Below are positions 11,100-21,594 of a stretch of DNA of 64,000 nucleotides, piece after piece. The stretch spans positions 8,260,248-8,324,247 of the forward strand of contig QVOM02000021.1 of NCBI GenBank assembly GCA_003586115.2, in the 5' to 3' direction. Below the pieces are notes generated by a model. The model was not told the DNA's origin, made no database searches, and was given only the letters and a program-made list of their open reading frames with translations. The stretch comes from Salvator merianae (lineage: Eukaryota > Chordata > Lepidosauria > Squamata > Teiidae). Positions within the stretch are counted from its first letter, which is position 1, and each line of letters begins with the position of its first letter. A program made the position numbers and the translations under genes.

Positions 11100-12480
11100 T
11101 TAATTAAGAAAAAGAAAACAAGTTATAAAGAAGAGTGAAGATACAAAATATACTTACATATGTTTTGTTCTGAACTGATAAACCTTTCTACAGATCAGTC
11201 AGAGGAACTGCTGCATTCACATAATGTGGAACCAAGTGTCTGCAGCCACAGTTTTTGAGAATGAATACTGATGTTCAGGAATATCAGGCTGCCAGCCCTC
11301 TGATTGTAACTCCTGGCTTGTTCCCAGGTTGAATTCCATCCAGAAAATAGTGTCTTGTGATACTTGCTGCTTGAATTACAGCACTCCGTTTATTTTAAGG
11401 GACCATGAAATAGTCTGCGTAACGTTTCTTTAGTAAGTATCTCGGGGCGATTCCGCACTGGCCAGTATACCAGACCAGCAAGCATACTGAGAGCTTACGC
11501 GCTGCTTTCTGTATCCTATATATTTTGGGCTTTGCCCTTGGCTTGCTGTGCCTGTTTTTTTCAGTAAGCAGAGGTGGCAGTATAAATGTCAGCTTGCTGC
11601 CAGATGGAGGGACAGTGTTGGCATATGCCTGTCCTTTATCTCCTGTAGTCCACCTAAATATGTGATGTTGTCTTCCCTTTTGTCTTCCCTAAGGATCATG
11701 AGGCAGACATTGAGACATGCTACATTGGTAGTGAAGGTAAAGATAGCCTTGAATCAAGCTTGTCTTCTGGTGACTGTATTGACCTATCTGCGCAGTTTTC
11801 TTGGCAGCAATACAGAAGTGGTTTGCTATTTACAGTGTGGGCTTTGGGGATAATGGTTCCACAGTTATGGGAATTTTTTCTTTGAGGGATATATTTGGCT
11901 ATGCCTTCTTTCTTCGAGGTCAGCCTCAAAAATACTTCCATTTCAGACTGCATTTAATGAAGAGGGTTGGCTATTATTTTGCTCCCATGACTGTTCTATG
12001 CAAAATGGTGAGGTTGAATTTAAATTCTTGTACAAAAAACCCCCCTCAGTACCATTACACAGCTAGCTACAGAAAGACTAAGTCAAGAGAGGCATCTGAC
12101 TATTGCAGAAAATGTCATATTTTGCTTCCATTGCGTGTACTACAGAAAAAGTGCTTTTCCTTGTCATCACCCAGTGAACTTCACTGAATGGCAGAACTTA
12201 GAAAATGGCTTGTGCTGCAGAGCCTACACCATGGGTAAGCTGGTCCTGGAAAAGGTTCTGTCAGATACTTGAGTCCCAAGACATTTAAGGTTTTTTGAGT
12301 TAGCATCAACACATTAAACTGAGCTTAGTAGTATAAAGGTTATATGCTCACATACTTGGTGTTATATGATCCAGGCTGAGTCAATTAAAATTTTGGAGGT
12401 CACATTCTTCACAAGTAGCAATTCCTGAATAGTCTTCAAGGGTAGCTCCACACTACACAGTAATTACTTGGGGTGGGGGG
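11100..12480. other. Intergenic, nothing recognised
   Basis: This lies between TENT2 and CMYA5. Open frames here (up to 128 codons at 11801-12187) have no motif, overlap one another on both strands and show no splice or promoter context. Confidence 0.4.
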
Positions 12481-12482
12481 TT

Positions 12483-12600
12483 GCTATTTTATTTTTTATT
12501 TCAAATAATTATATTCCACCCTTCACCCTAAAGTCTCAGGGGAAGTTATAATACTTAATAAAAGCAAGAAAAACATACATATAGAGCATACTTAAAATAT
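12483..12600. repeat. Fragment of TTTA-tailed reptile repeat
   Basis: It contains 'attatattccacccttcacc', 'taaagtctcaggggaagtta' and 'taataaaagcaag', matching the 5' portion of the 1766-2163 repeat. Confidence 0.5.
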
Positions 12601-14152
12601 TAGTGAATGGATAGCTGCAGTGAGGCTAACAGGCTCCAAGAATAACTATAGCTAGTGGCATTTGTAGGTAAAAATATTAACTCCAGATTTCAGAGGATCT
12701 GTGGCTCTCAAAATGCTCTCAATCTTCCAACTCTAATTAACAATTGCTGAGATTTGGGGAAGTTAGAGCCCAATATCTGGAGAGTCACTGGTTCCGCACC
12801 TTTGGGCTATTGGCAAAAAGGTGAGTAAGCACTTTATCTCTTCCTTCCCTTGATAAATCCTGTGTTCACACTTGATGTGAAATGCAGTTAGTTGCCCTCC
12901 ATCATATGAGCCCCAAGTGGTAATCTGGACATATGAAGGAATAACACAGTTCAGCACTACTGATATAAGTTTGAACACCACAGATGTGTGGACTGGAAGA
13001 CTGCCCTTGAGGCCACGTGGATTTCAGATGGAGTTTGTGCAAAATTTACGCCAATCTTTAAAAGTGTGTATATAAGAAACAATTTCTCTATCTTGTTGGT
13101 GAGGTTGCCAAGTCAGAGGAACTCTGATGCAGGTTTGGTGGCACTGCCCACCTGTGTAAAACTTCTGACAGAAAATTGCTAAAGAAATTAAAATAGCGAT
13201 GTGCTGTATTGCAGTTTGTAAGACATTTGCTCCTTATGAACTACTTAGAGAGATCCAGGACTGTTAGGTGCCTCATCTACCGAAAAGGTGTGGGGAGCTC
13301 ACCTATGCCAGAAGCACAGCTGCTGCCATTATTGCCCTCTCTGCAGGGGGGCCCCATCATGCAAGCACACAGAGTCTCAACCTGAGCCTGTACCATGACA
13401 TTGCACACAGAAAGGATAATAATGGTGGCAGCTGTGCTTCCAGCACAAGTGCATTCTCTGCACCCTTTTCAATGGGACTTACCTGCTAATAAGACACTAT
13501 AGGTGCCGAAGAGAGCACTTAATATTCCTGGGCCTCTCTTAAGTAGTTTGTAAGAAACAAGATTCGTATGAACTGCAATCCAACACATCTTTAAATAAAA
13601 AAAAAATCCAGACACTATTTGATTTTCCACAGTATTACATTTATTACCAATATTCCAAGACCAGAAAGTATGCTTGACTCAGCCAGATGTATAGTAACTC
13701 AGAATTGGAAAACAGTATAATCTCTTAACAAATCAACATGGTCTTGAAAATTATTGACTTAGCCAGTAGCAAATATATAGCCAAGCAAAAGGAAAGAAAA
13801 TAATGGGACTACCTATTACTGAATCATTTATGATTACATGGATTCCACTAATAATGGCAGTGCAAACATCAAGTACTGAAATTGTCCTTTCACAGCAAAT
13901 ATTGAACCATGGCACTCTGAATAGCCCCCAAATATAATTACCCAAAATAATAAATATGGCTCCTGAAGCAAAGTGAAAGAAAATTTGTTCAGAATTAATA
14001 TTGTAATTTAATATTTTATTTTGTTAATTAATACTATTTTTGTATATTTGTTATATATGACTGTGAATGAATGAATAACTTAAGGTTTTTTTTAAAAAAA
14101 AATTCTTAATGCAAGATATAAATAACATAATAGTTCATTGGGTGACCTTGCT
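12601..14152. other. Intergenic, little recognised
   Basis: A stretch around 12690-12800 ('ctctaattaacaattgctga', 'aatatctggagagtcactgg') resembles a decayed DNA-transposon fragment common in lizards (compare 61780-61860). I see no supportable gene in the rest. Confidence 0.35.
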
Positions 14153-14160
14153 GACCCAAG

Positions 14161-14470
14161 TAGGGATGTACATGAAGAGAAAACCTGTATTTTCACTTTG
14201 TTGGCAAATTGTAACATCCAAAATATAGGGTTTTGCATTTATTATTGTGATTTTTGCTGTTCTTACCCATTGAAAATGCCCTTTTCATACGCAAAAACAA
14301 GTGAAAAGACAAATATTCAAATAAGTACTTTGTTTTCGTGAGGGGTGACTAGTTCGATTCACATTGAATTACGGAAGTGCAAAAAACTGAATTTCCATTC
14401 GATGCAAACATCCGCAAATGTGAAATATTTGAACGAATATGTGAATGCGAATGGTTTTTGCACATTTCTA
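14161..14470. mobile_element. hAT-like nonautonomous element
   Basis: This is a 310-bp stretch with short inverted ends, TAGGGATGTACATGAA at left and, reverse-complemented, TAGAAATGTGCAAAAA at right. The flanks gacccaag (14153-14160) and ctcccaag (14471-14478) agree at 6 of 8 positions, as for an aged hAT target duplication. It ends about 360 bp upstream of the presumed CMYA5 promoter. Confidence 0.55.
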
Positions 14471-14660
14471 CTCCCAAGCTAATCAACTACATAGATTAAA
14501 ATGGAGAGGAAGATATCATTCATACCACTTCGGTGGTAAAGTTAGATTATGATGATGGTTATTATTATTATTAAATATTTATTGAGCCAGTAAGCATGTT
14601 GAAGGCCTATTGAATGGATGCTACTTTGATGAGAAAGGTGCCTATAGAATCCACAGCCAC

Positions 14661-14840
14661 CACCTGTCAGGTGTGAGGACAGTATGGCCCAGTATGGCCC
14701 AGTAAATTCAGATCTCCCACCTTCAAGAGCCTAACATTCTGTGGCAGCCTTAGAAACAAGGTGGTGTTAGGACCCAGTGGCGAACCCAAGGTGACAACAG
14801 CAGTTTGATGTTTCAATGTTCTGCTTTTCTATTTAAAGAC
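14661..14840 (+). promoter_or_regulatory. CMYA5: Candidate CMYA5 core promoter with E-box pair
   Basis: About 115-123 bp upstream of the CMYA5 start codon is a TATA-like TATTTAAAG (14830-14838), which would place the transcription start near 14860. Further upstream, two E-boxes of the type bound by myogenic bHLH factors sit one base apart, CACCTG (14661-14666) and CAGGTG (14668-14673), forming a palindrome. CMYA5 is known as a muscle-specific gene, which fits. A 10-bp direct duplication (agtatggccc, 14681-14700) lies between. These motifs are short and can arise by chance. Confidence 0.4.
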
Positions 14841-14952
14841 TCTCCTTAGTCAGGAGAGCCAAGCTGCTGTGGATGACAGTTTGCTTCAGGCAAACTCTAG
14901 AGTATTGAGTAGAGGGGAGAAACCACCGTAAGGAGACTCAGCTTGGGACATT

Positions 14953-15038
14953 ATGGACACTGACTGCAACTCCGAGTCTGACGGATCACCTGAGACCTCT
15001 GTGGAAGATGAAGAGGAGGATGAAGTTGAATCTAACAG
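14953..15038 (+). CDS. CMYA5: CMYA5 exon 1 (coding part)
   Basis: ATG at 14953 opens MDTDCNSESDGSPETSVEDE followed by EEDEVESN, 28 codons plus two bases (AG), up to the donor AG|gtatat at 15039. The acidic Ser/Glu/Asp-rich leader just before a long intron matches the known start of CMYA5, where a short acidic first exon precedes the giant exon. The last two bases AG join to C at 30521 (or 30524) to make a Ser codon and keep the frame of exon 2 open. The frame is too short to be found by ORF length, so the call rests on the donor, the phase match and the composition. Confidence 0.85.
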
Positions 15039-15544
15039 GTATATATGTATGTATTTCCTTCCAGTCTGAGCAAGACCAACCTATTGGCTGATCAAGGAAT
15101 TCTAGAAAATGAGGACAGGGAAGCATAGCTTTGTGCAAATCCAGGATGTCATGAGAGGAAATGAATGTTTTGAGAACGAGGGGGAGTTTTCAGACGAATT
15201 TGAAAGCAGCTGGTTGTGATTCTGAAACTGGTCTGGTCTGGCCTGCACATTGAAAGCATGTTCTATTTAAAGAGTCTTTGCTGTGCCAGTTGTGTTGGCA
15301 TCTCCTCTGCTGCTTCCTCACAGGCTCGTCATCACATATTGACCTTGGTGACTCTTGTTTTTGTGTGCGTGTTTGTGTGAGTAAAGTGCTCAAGTTCTCT
15401 AATTTGCTGTGTTAAAAAACACCATAACATTCTCTGCAATGAAAGGTTGAGGGGATGGGAAAAACTTTAGACACTAGAGATTGTTCGCTTTTAGAGAAAA
15501 GAATGGCATGGGGTTTTTATCTCTCAAGGTAGAGGCTAGAACAT

Positions 15545-15640
15545 AAGAGGAGCCCTGCTGGACAAGACTACAGCCCATCTAGTCCAGCATCCTGTCTCAC
15601 ACAGGGGCCCATCAATTGCTTCTGGACATTTTTGTTTCTT
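15545..15640 (-). mobile_element. CR1-type LINE 3' end, inverted
   Basis: It reads 'acataagaggagccctgctg', 'cccatctagtccagcatcct' and 'tcaattgcttctgg', which is the reverse complement of the CR1 3' end also seen at 2500-2590. The sequence up to about 15855 may be more of the same insertion but is too diverged to be sure. Confidence 0.7.
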
Positions 15641-16002
15641 TTCTTGTTTTTGCATGATGTGTTCAGCCCAACAGCACAGCATTCCTTCAGACTGGGGGCA
15701 TTACCTGTTTTGCCTCCACAACTGCTAGATGGACAGTCTAAATTTAAGTTGACCTCTACATCAAAGGGGGAACAACATTTAGGTGGAGTGGGTGGATGGC
15801 AGTGAATACATAGCATATACATAACTACACACCTAGGCTCCAATTACTAACCATTGGTAGTCATTTTATTAATTTTTAAATATCTTTTTATGTATTGCTT
15901 TGAGATTTTTTGCCATGCTAAGTGGTATATTGATGTTTTAAATGAACAAACAAATCATTCTAAGGACAAAAAGCAATCCTTTAACATAGGGTTAACCTAT
16001 GT

Positions 16003-16130
16003 CAGGAGTCTCAAACTGCTGCCCTCTGGATTTTCCTGGACCACAATCCCCAGCATTCTCAGTGGGCCTGTCAAAGAATGCTGGGAGTTTTAGTCCAGGA
16101 GATTTTGGAGGTCTGCAGTTTGAGAACCTG
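16003..16130. mobile_element. Short hAT-like MITE
   Basis: This is a 128-bp palindromic element with ends CAGGAGTCTCAAACTGC and, reverse-complemented from the right, CAGGTTCTCAAACTGC. The flanks acctatgt (15995-16002) and aactatgt (16131-16138) match at 7 of 8 positions. The arms continue inward (tttcctggaccacaatccc against tttagtccaggag). It is a typical hAT nonautonomous layout. Confidence 0.75.
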
Positions 16131-16423
16131 AACTATGTAGTATCTCCAGATAAAGCTGGGTCCCAAACTGTCCTGAACTCCAGTAATCATAAATTTGCTT
16201 TCCCAAAGATTTTCTGAGGTGTAAGCCCCACCCTAGAGTGTTCTCATGTTTGTCACAGTTGTGTGATTTTGAACAAATGTTGTTGTAGCTACAGTCACTG
16301 TGTGCATAATTCCATTGTGTATGGAAATGGGCCAAAATCCTGTAGCACCTGTGAATGGGATAGAACTTGCTTAGAAGTTGGTTCCCCTGAGTAGCTTGGA
16401 ACTGAAGTAAACATAGAATAGCT

Positions 16424-16672
16424 CCTCATTATTTACAAAAGTTGGGTTCTGGAATCCCCACACTCAAAAATAACAACAACCAACCAATTGATTTTCATCT
16501 TCCTTATCATCTGTGATCCTGAAAATCTGTTGTCTGATAGCATTCAATTTATGAATAGATCAGTTTGCTCCTTTTTCTGGTTTTCAGTAGTGCAGGAGGG
16601 TATCAGATCCTTGTGAATACACAAAGCCTATAGGATTTGGATTTACAAATAATGAGCAATGACTGTATACAG
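16424..16672. mobile_element. MITE-like inverted-repeat element
   Basis: The left end 'tagctcctcattatttacaa' pairs with the right end 'tttacaaataatgagcaatg' in inverted orientation, about 250 bp apart. There is no coding capacity. I could not define a target duplication. Confidence 0.5.
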
Positions 16673-18735
16673 AATAGAGGGGCAAAGATATTCAAGTTTA
16701 ACCACCTATTAATTTATGTAGAAAAAAATCCCACTGAAACCAATGAATCTGTAGAAGAAAAGTTTCATTTTTTATTTGTTATGTCTCTGTGACTCCCTTC
16801 ATCCCAATTCACAGTCTTCGTTGTCCTCCTTAGCTTTCTCAGACAAGGTGTTTTCATCCATCAGTAAATTAAGATGCTTGAGGGCACCTTTGTAAAAATT
16901 GCAAGTAGTTTGAGTTTACAAAAGACAAGCATAAATGCAGTCTAGTATGCTGTTACTGTGACCTGAACGTTGGATAAGGTACAAAGATAATTAAGCTGGA
17001 TTTTGTAGCCATGAAACTACTTGGGAGGGGGGGGGGCTTTGTGAAATGTGCACATTAAGGCCATGACTCCACACAGCTTTCAAAGTGGCTTCGAGATGCA
17101 TTGAAGTCAGGTTGTCTCCACAGCACCTCATTCCGAAAGAACATGAGGGCATGTAGAGCAATTTGAATCTCCTTCCAAGCCCAGAAAACTTCAGTGCGCA
17201 AAAAGCAGCCCCAAAGCTTCTTTTCGCGCATGAAACAGGCCACACAGCGATGAAACGGAAGAGGAGACCTTTGAATGCAGCACTCAAGTTTTCCAGGGAA
17301 GGCAGTGGGGCCATTAAACCCGTTCCTGACACTGTCTGAACTCGAGGGGGACTGTCAAGTGGGCCCAACCCCATGCTGAGGCTGGCACCTTGGAAAGGTG
17401 GCCTAAATTGAGGTTCAGAGCAAAATAGCATAGATAGCACACTATAAATTGACTGTTCATTGTTTTTATAATGGCTTTTGAGTGTAAAAATACCAGGTTT
17501 AGATAACCCGTGAGAGAAAAGCAGGCAGTGTTCTGTTACATCCAGCAGTTCTCAGAGCCATTATATTCAGAAAAAAAATCACAGAATTGCAGACTCACAG
17601 TGTGTCCTGTATCACAATAGTTTTCAAACTGTGATCCTCCACTGAACAACTCTCAGCACTCCCAGCATTCTGTGCTATTAGCTCTACCAATTCTAACCCT
17701 CTGCCTTTTAACTGTCAGGCCTTTAGATCCACCAGTCACAGCAGACGCTGGCCTGTTTACCTGGAAGAGTTGGTGTTTCGTTGATCATTTCTGAGAGTTA
17801 ATGACAGTCAGAATTTGAGAGGAGGAAATGCTCCCTTGACGCTAATGATATAAGGATATTATTTCAATCCCAGTCCCCCATTTTGATTCGAAGAATTTAA
17901 AATGGCCACCAACCTTTTACAACGGGCCTAACTTTGCAAAGTGAAATATAAAACAAACTTGCCTAAAAGCAAGGTGAGCACTTACCTTACTTCACTTTGC
18001 TCCTGGTTGCCACTCAGGTACTTCTTGGACCCTGGGGGGGGGGGAAGGGACAGCCTGCCACCACATCAGGTTGTAACACAACAGCATGTAAGGCAGGTGT
18101 GGCCGTTTCAAATGCTTTGTATAGCATTCAAAATGTCATTTTGCACACACACATCGTTTTATAACCTTAGGTATAATTTATTTATTTGGCATAAGAGCAT
18201 GTATGAAGCTGCCATGAACTATGTCAGGCTGTTGATACAGCATATCTGGCACTTTCTACATCAATTGGCAGTAGCCAGGAATAGTGGAAACACTTTTTGT
18301 ATTCTCAGTGATTCATCCCTGTGCAGCAACGGATTCAGGCAAGTGGAGCTGAGTTTTGTTGCATTTCTGGTGCCCTTTTATTGCCTGCTTCTGTTTGAGC
18401 AGGATGCACTTCGGGCGACCGCATATTTAAAGTAATCCATAACGTATCCAGACTTCTGCAGCTAGTATTTACCTAAAATATTAAATAGTGAAAAAATACT
18501 TCTAGTTTAGTGCCTCTTCAAGCTCAGCATCCTAGGTGACCATGTAATTTACCTATGGGACAAAGTTGGTGATGCTCTACTGTAGCTCAGTGCTTCAATT
18601 TACTCTCTTTTTCTCCTTCAAGCACTTTTCACTTCCAGGTTGGTTAATTTCTGCACATTCTACTATGTTCAGTGTGCTGGTCTGCTGAGGTCAATAAAAT
18701 TTACTTACTGTGTTCAGTGGGAGTCAATTTTACAT
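16673..18735. other. Intron, nothing supportable
   Basis: Open frames here include 149 codons on the minus strand (16991-17440) and 164 codons on the plus strand (17941-18435). Neither shows a family motif, and neither has an obvious splice partner. A fragment around 17617-17690 ('agttttcaaactgtgatcct') resembles a decayed hAT end. Confidence 0.4.
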
Positions 18736-18737
18736 AA

Positions 18738-18995
18738 AAACATAAGAATAGCACTGCTGGATCAGGCCACAGCCCATCTAATCCAGCATCCTGTTTCACA
18801 CAGTGGCCCACCAATTGCTTCTGGGCAATTCTCAAGCAGAATATAAAGGCAAAACCTTCACCTGCTCTCCACTCCCTGCAAATGACCTTTAGAGGTATCC
18901 TGCCTGTCTCTCCACCCTGGAGGCAGTACCTGGGCATCCATAGTAATAACCATTGATACACCTGATCTCTATCTATCTGTCCAATCTATTCTTAA
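18738..18995 (-). mobile_element. CR1-type LINE 3' end, inverted
   Basis: It reads 'aaacataagaatagcactgc', 'tggatcaggccacagcccat', 'ctaatccagcatcctgtttc' and then 'aatctattcttaaagctaaa', the reverse complement of a CR1 3' UTR. It is 5'-truncated and non-coding. Confidence 0.75.
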
Positions 18996-19039
18996 AGCTA
19001 AAAGTCATTTTCCATGTAAGCTTGAACAGAATTCAAACA

Positions 19040-19335
19040 AAATCAGTAGATTCTAGACCAAGTAGGAGCACAAATGATGAGACTTAAATTATCATACTTT
19101 AGGCACATAATGAGAAGACTAAACTCTCAGGAAAATAATGGTGATGGTTGGGAAAGTAGAAGGGAGAAGAAGACAACGACAGTCAGCTAGCAGATGGATA
19201 GACACAATTACAACAGCAATGAAAACCTTGTTGGCAGATGTAAGAAAGATCATAGAAGACTGATCAGTCTGGAAGACGTCAATCCATTTGATTGACAAGA
19301 GTCAGCTATGACTATATGGCATCAAGCAAAAAATT
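19040..19335 (+). mobile_element. BovB/RTE-like LINE, 3' end
   Basis: Phrases such as 'ttaggcacataatgagaag', 'gggaaagtagaagggagaag', 'tagcagatggatagacacaa' and 'gattgacaagagtcagctat' follow, in order, the 3' coding end and tail of the BovB/RTE LINE, which is very common in squamates. The frame is broken. This copy is one of the reasons for the squamate call. Confidence 0.65.
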
Positions 19336-19500
19336 GAACAATTTCAGTTTTAGAGTGCCTTATCTACTCATTGCTCTATCTAACCTGTTCTCTAGTCCCA
19401 CTTGCTCTTAGCTGCCTTTCCAGCTAATGTGCCAGTCCCAATGGGCACCATCCACCACCTACTGCCAATTTGGTTGGGTCAGTCCTGGAACCTTCCAATG

Positions 19501-20086
19501 GGCCTTTTCGCACTGAGCTCGGTAGACCATTCCCAGTAGTCGGCTTCGAACCGGAGTGGTTGGGGAACGCTCGGTGCCATTCGCACTCCCGGCCAGAGGA
19601 ACGAATCCGAAGCCGACTAGCAGAGGGAACAGTGCGAATGGTAGCCGCTAGTTCGGTACCCACTTCGCACCTTCGCACCCACTTTGTACCCAGAGGGCCG
19701 GTTACGAAGCCGGCTTCGTAAAGGCAGCTCGGTTACCAAGCCGAAAGGGCTATCCCGGGTACGAAGTATCGTACCGGATTACGAAGCAGTGGAGCGGGGT
19801 ACGGAAACTTCGCACCCTGGATGCGAAGCAGCGGAGCGCGCATGCGTAGCCGCAACAGCCACTCCCGACGCCGAGGCAAACAGTGCGAAAGCACCATGCC
19901 CGATCTTCGCTCCATCGTGCAGGTCGGCATGAAGACATCTTTTTTTGTTGTCTTGCCTTATCCAGCTTCGGGTTCGAATCGGGTACGGAGTGGTTCGGAT
20001 CGAGTGAGGCGCGCACCCGCAGCAGTGCGAAAGCTCCGTTCCAGCGAACGGACAAGAACAGTCTACCGCTACAGTGCGAAAAGGCC
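19501..20086. mobile_element. GGCC-family foldback element, CpG-rich copy
   Basis: This 586-bp element has ends GGCCTTTTCGCACTGAGC and, at the right, acagtgcgaaaaggcc. The flanks caatg (19496-19500) and cattg (20087-20091) agree at 4 of 5. It is unlike its surroundings in being dense in CpG by eye, with many repeats of TTCG, CGGCTTCG and CGAAG motifs, suggesting youth or lack of methylation decay. Open frames occur on both strands because few AT-rich stops are present, and none looks like a gene. Confidence 0.7.
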
Positions 20087-20091
20087 CATTG

Positions 20092-21592
20092 TCTCCAATA
20101 CATTCATTTTCTCAGCCCTGCTGTTCAAGACCTTTTAAACAAGAGATGCTGGGGATGGACCTTCTTCATGTTTTTCATACTAACTAGATTCTAGTGTACT
20201 TCAGAAAACTTGACTATATTCAACAGTTTGGAACTCTTCCTTGTTTTCAACTATATCTGCTGTGCCCATTGGCCAAAGAGGCTGTACCATTATTCTGTTA
20301 AAAGGTGAACGCTATTCCTCCTCATTTCAGGGAAAGGAGAGATCCATAAGTATTGTTTAATATTTCATTTCTCTTCTCATGGCTCTCATCCTAACAACAG
20401 CTGGGGCCATTTCCCACATTGGATACCTGTGATTTGTTGATTTTAAATGTCAAAAGAGTGATGTGTATCTCCATAAAAAGAACTGGGAACTGAATCTGTT
20501 GCCAGGAAGTTAATATTCTTTGTGCTGCAAATTTTGGGCTCTGTTCCCATACATATATTTGCATAATTGTATGAACTGTGGACAGCCTTTATGAGAGCCA
20601 TCACATTTCAAATACACAAAGATTCCAATGCAGCTTTAGCTATAATACTTACAAACATATAAAATTCATACATTTAGCACTGAGAGTAATAGTGATGTTC
20701 ACACAACAGATTTTGTTGTAGAACCTCAAAAAAACAATACAATTGTATTTACTCTATCAATGAGTATTACAATCTAACTCTTGACATGTGCTTTGTATTA
20801 TGTTTTTGTTTGAAGAAGAGCCATATGCTTTCTGAAAGCTGGCTTTCAGCTTAAAATTTGACTGAGTAAAATACTGTAATTAAGGGGATAATTTAATCAT
20901 AGCTGAGATTGGTCCCACCAGTATTTATAACATTATTTTTACATGTATAACTTGTACCAGCCTTTTGGTTAATGACAGATCTCCAAAGAGACTTAGAACA
21001 ATGGCAACTAATATAAAAATCAATGAAAGCTAAAAAAGATCAAGCAGCAAAACATAAAGCTATGATGGAGAACACAGATTCTGTAGCCCACAGTTAGAAT
21101 GTTGCATTGTAGAAGTTTTTCAGAATTTTGATATAAACATTAACATTTTTCACATAAACAGTAAATATGATTTTTTTCACCTAAATGATAAGTTTATGAT
21201 TTTTTTCACATAAACAGTAAAACTATTTCAGAATTGTTTTATAGCAACAAGGAGAATTTGAACAAAAACTTTGAGAAATAAGAAGTCTTTGTCATGTACC
21301 TAAAATGATAGAATAGACTTGATAACCCCCCCCCCCCAAAAAAAGAACATCCCCAATAGGAACGCTATTACTGGGAAAAAGCAAAACTTGTCATCACAAC
21401 TTTAGTCATTGTTTTCAGAGAAACTTATTTGGCTAGCTAAGTGCATACAAATCCAATAAATAAATAAATAAATAATAAATAGTGATCTGATGAGGTTTTG
21501 CCTTACTTCATCTGCTCTCATTGTTATGCTGTACCTTCCTTTTTCCTAGAGCAAAAAAATATGGATGGAACTCACATCCCTGAGAAATAGAG
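20092..21592. other. Intron, nothing recognised
   Basis: It is AT-rich. A short imperfect duplication of 'atgatttttttcac' with 'ataaacagtaaa' lies at 21155-21225. A (TAAA)n tail-like run at 21456-21478 probably marks the end of a decayed repeat. Confidence 0.4.
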
Positions 21593-21594
21593 TA

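Noticed and set aside
16991..17440. 149-codon minus frame.
   Set aside because: No motif and no splice partners; probably chance.
17941..18435. 164-codon + frame in CMYA5 intron 1.
   Set aside because: No family resemblance or conserved composition, a low-complexity G-run inside, no exon signals.
19424..20194. Many overlapping open frames near 19.4-20.2 kb.
   Set aside because: They arise from the CpG-rich foldback element, which contains few stop codons; all six frames are partly open.
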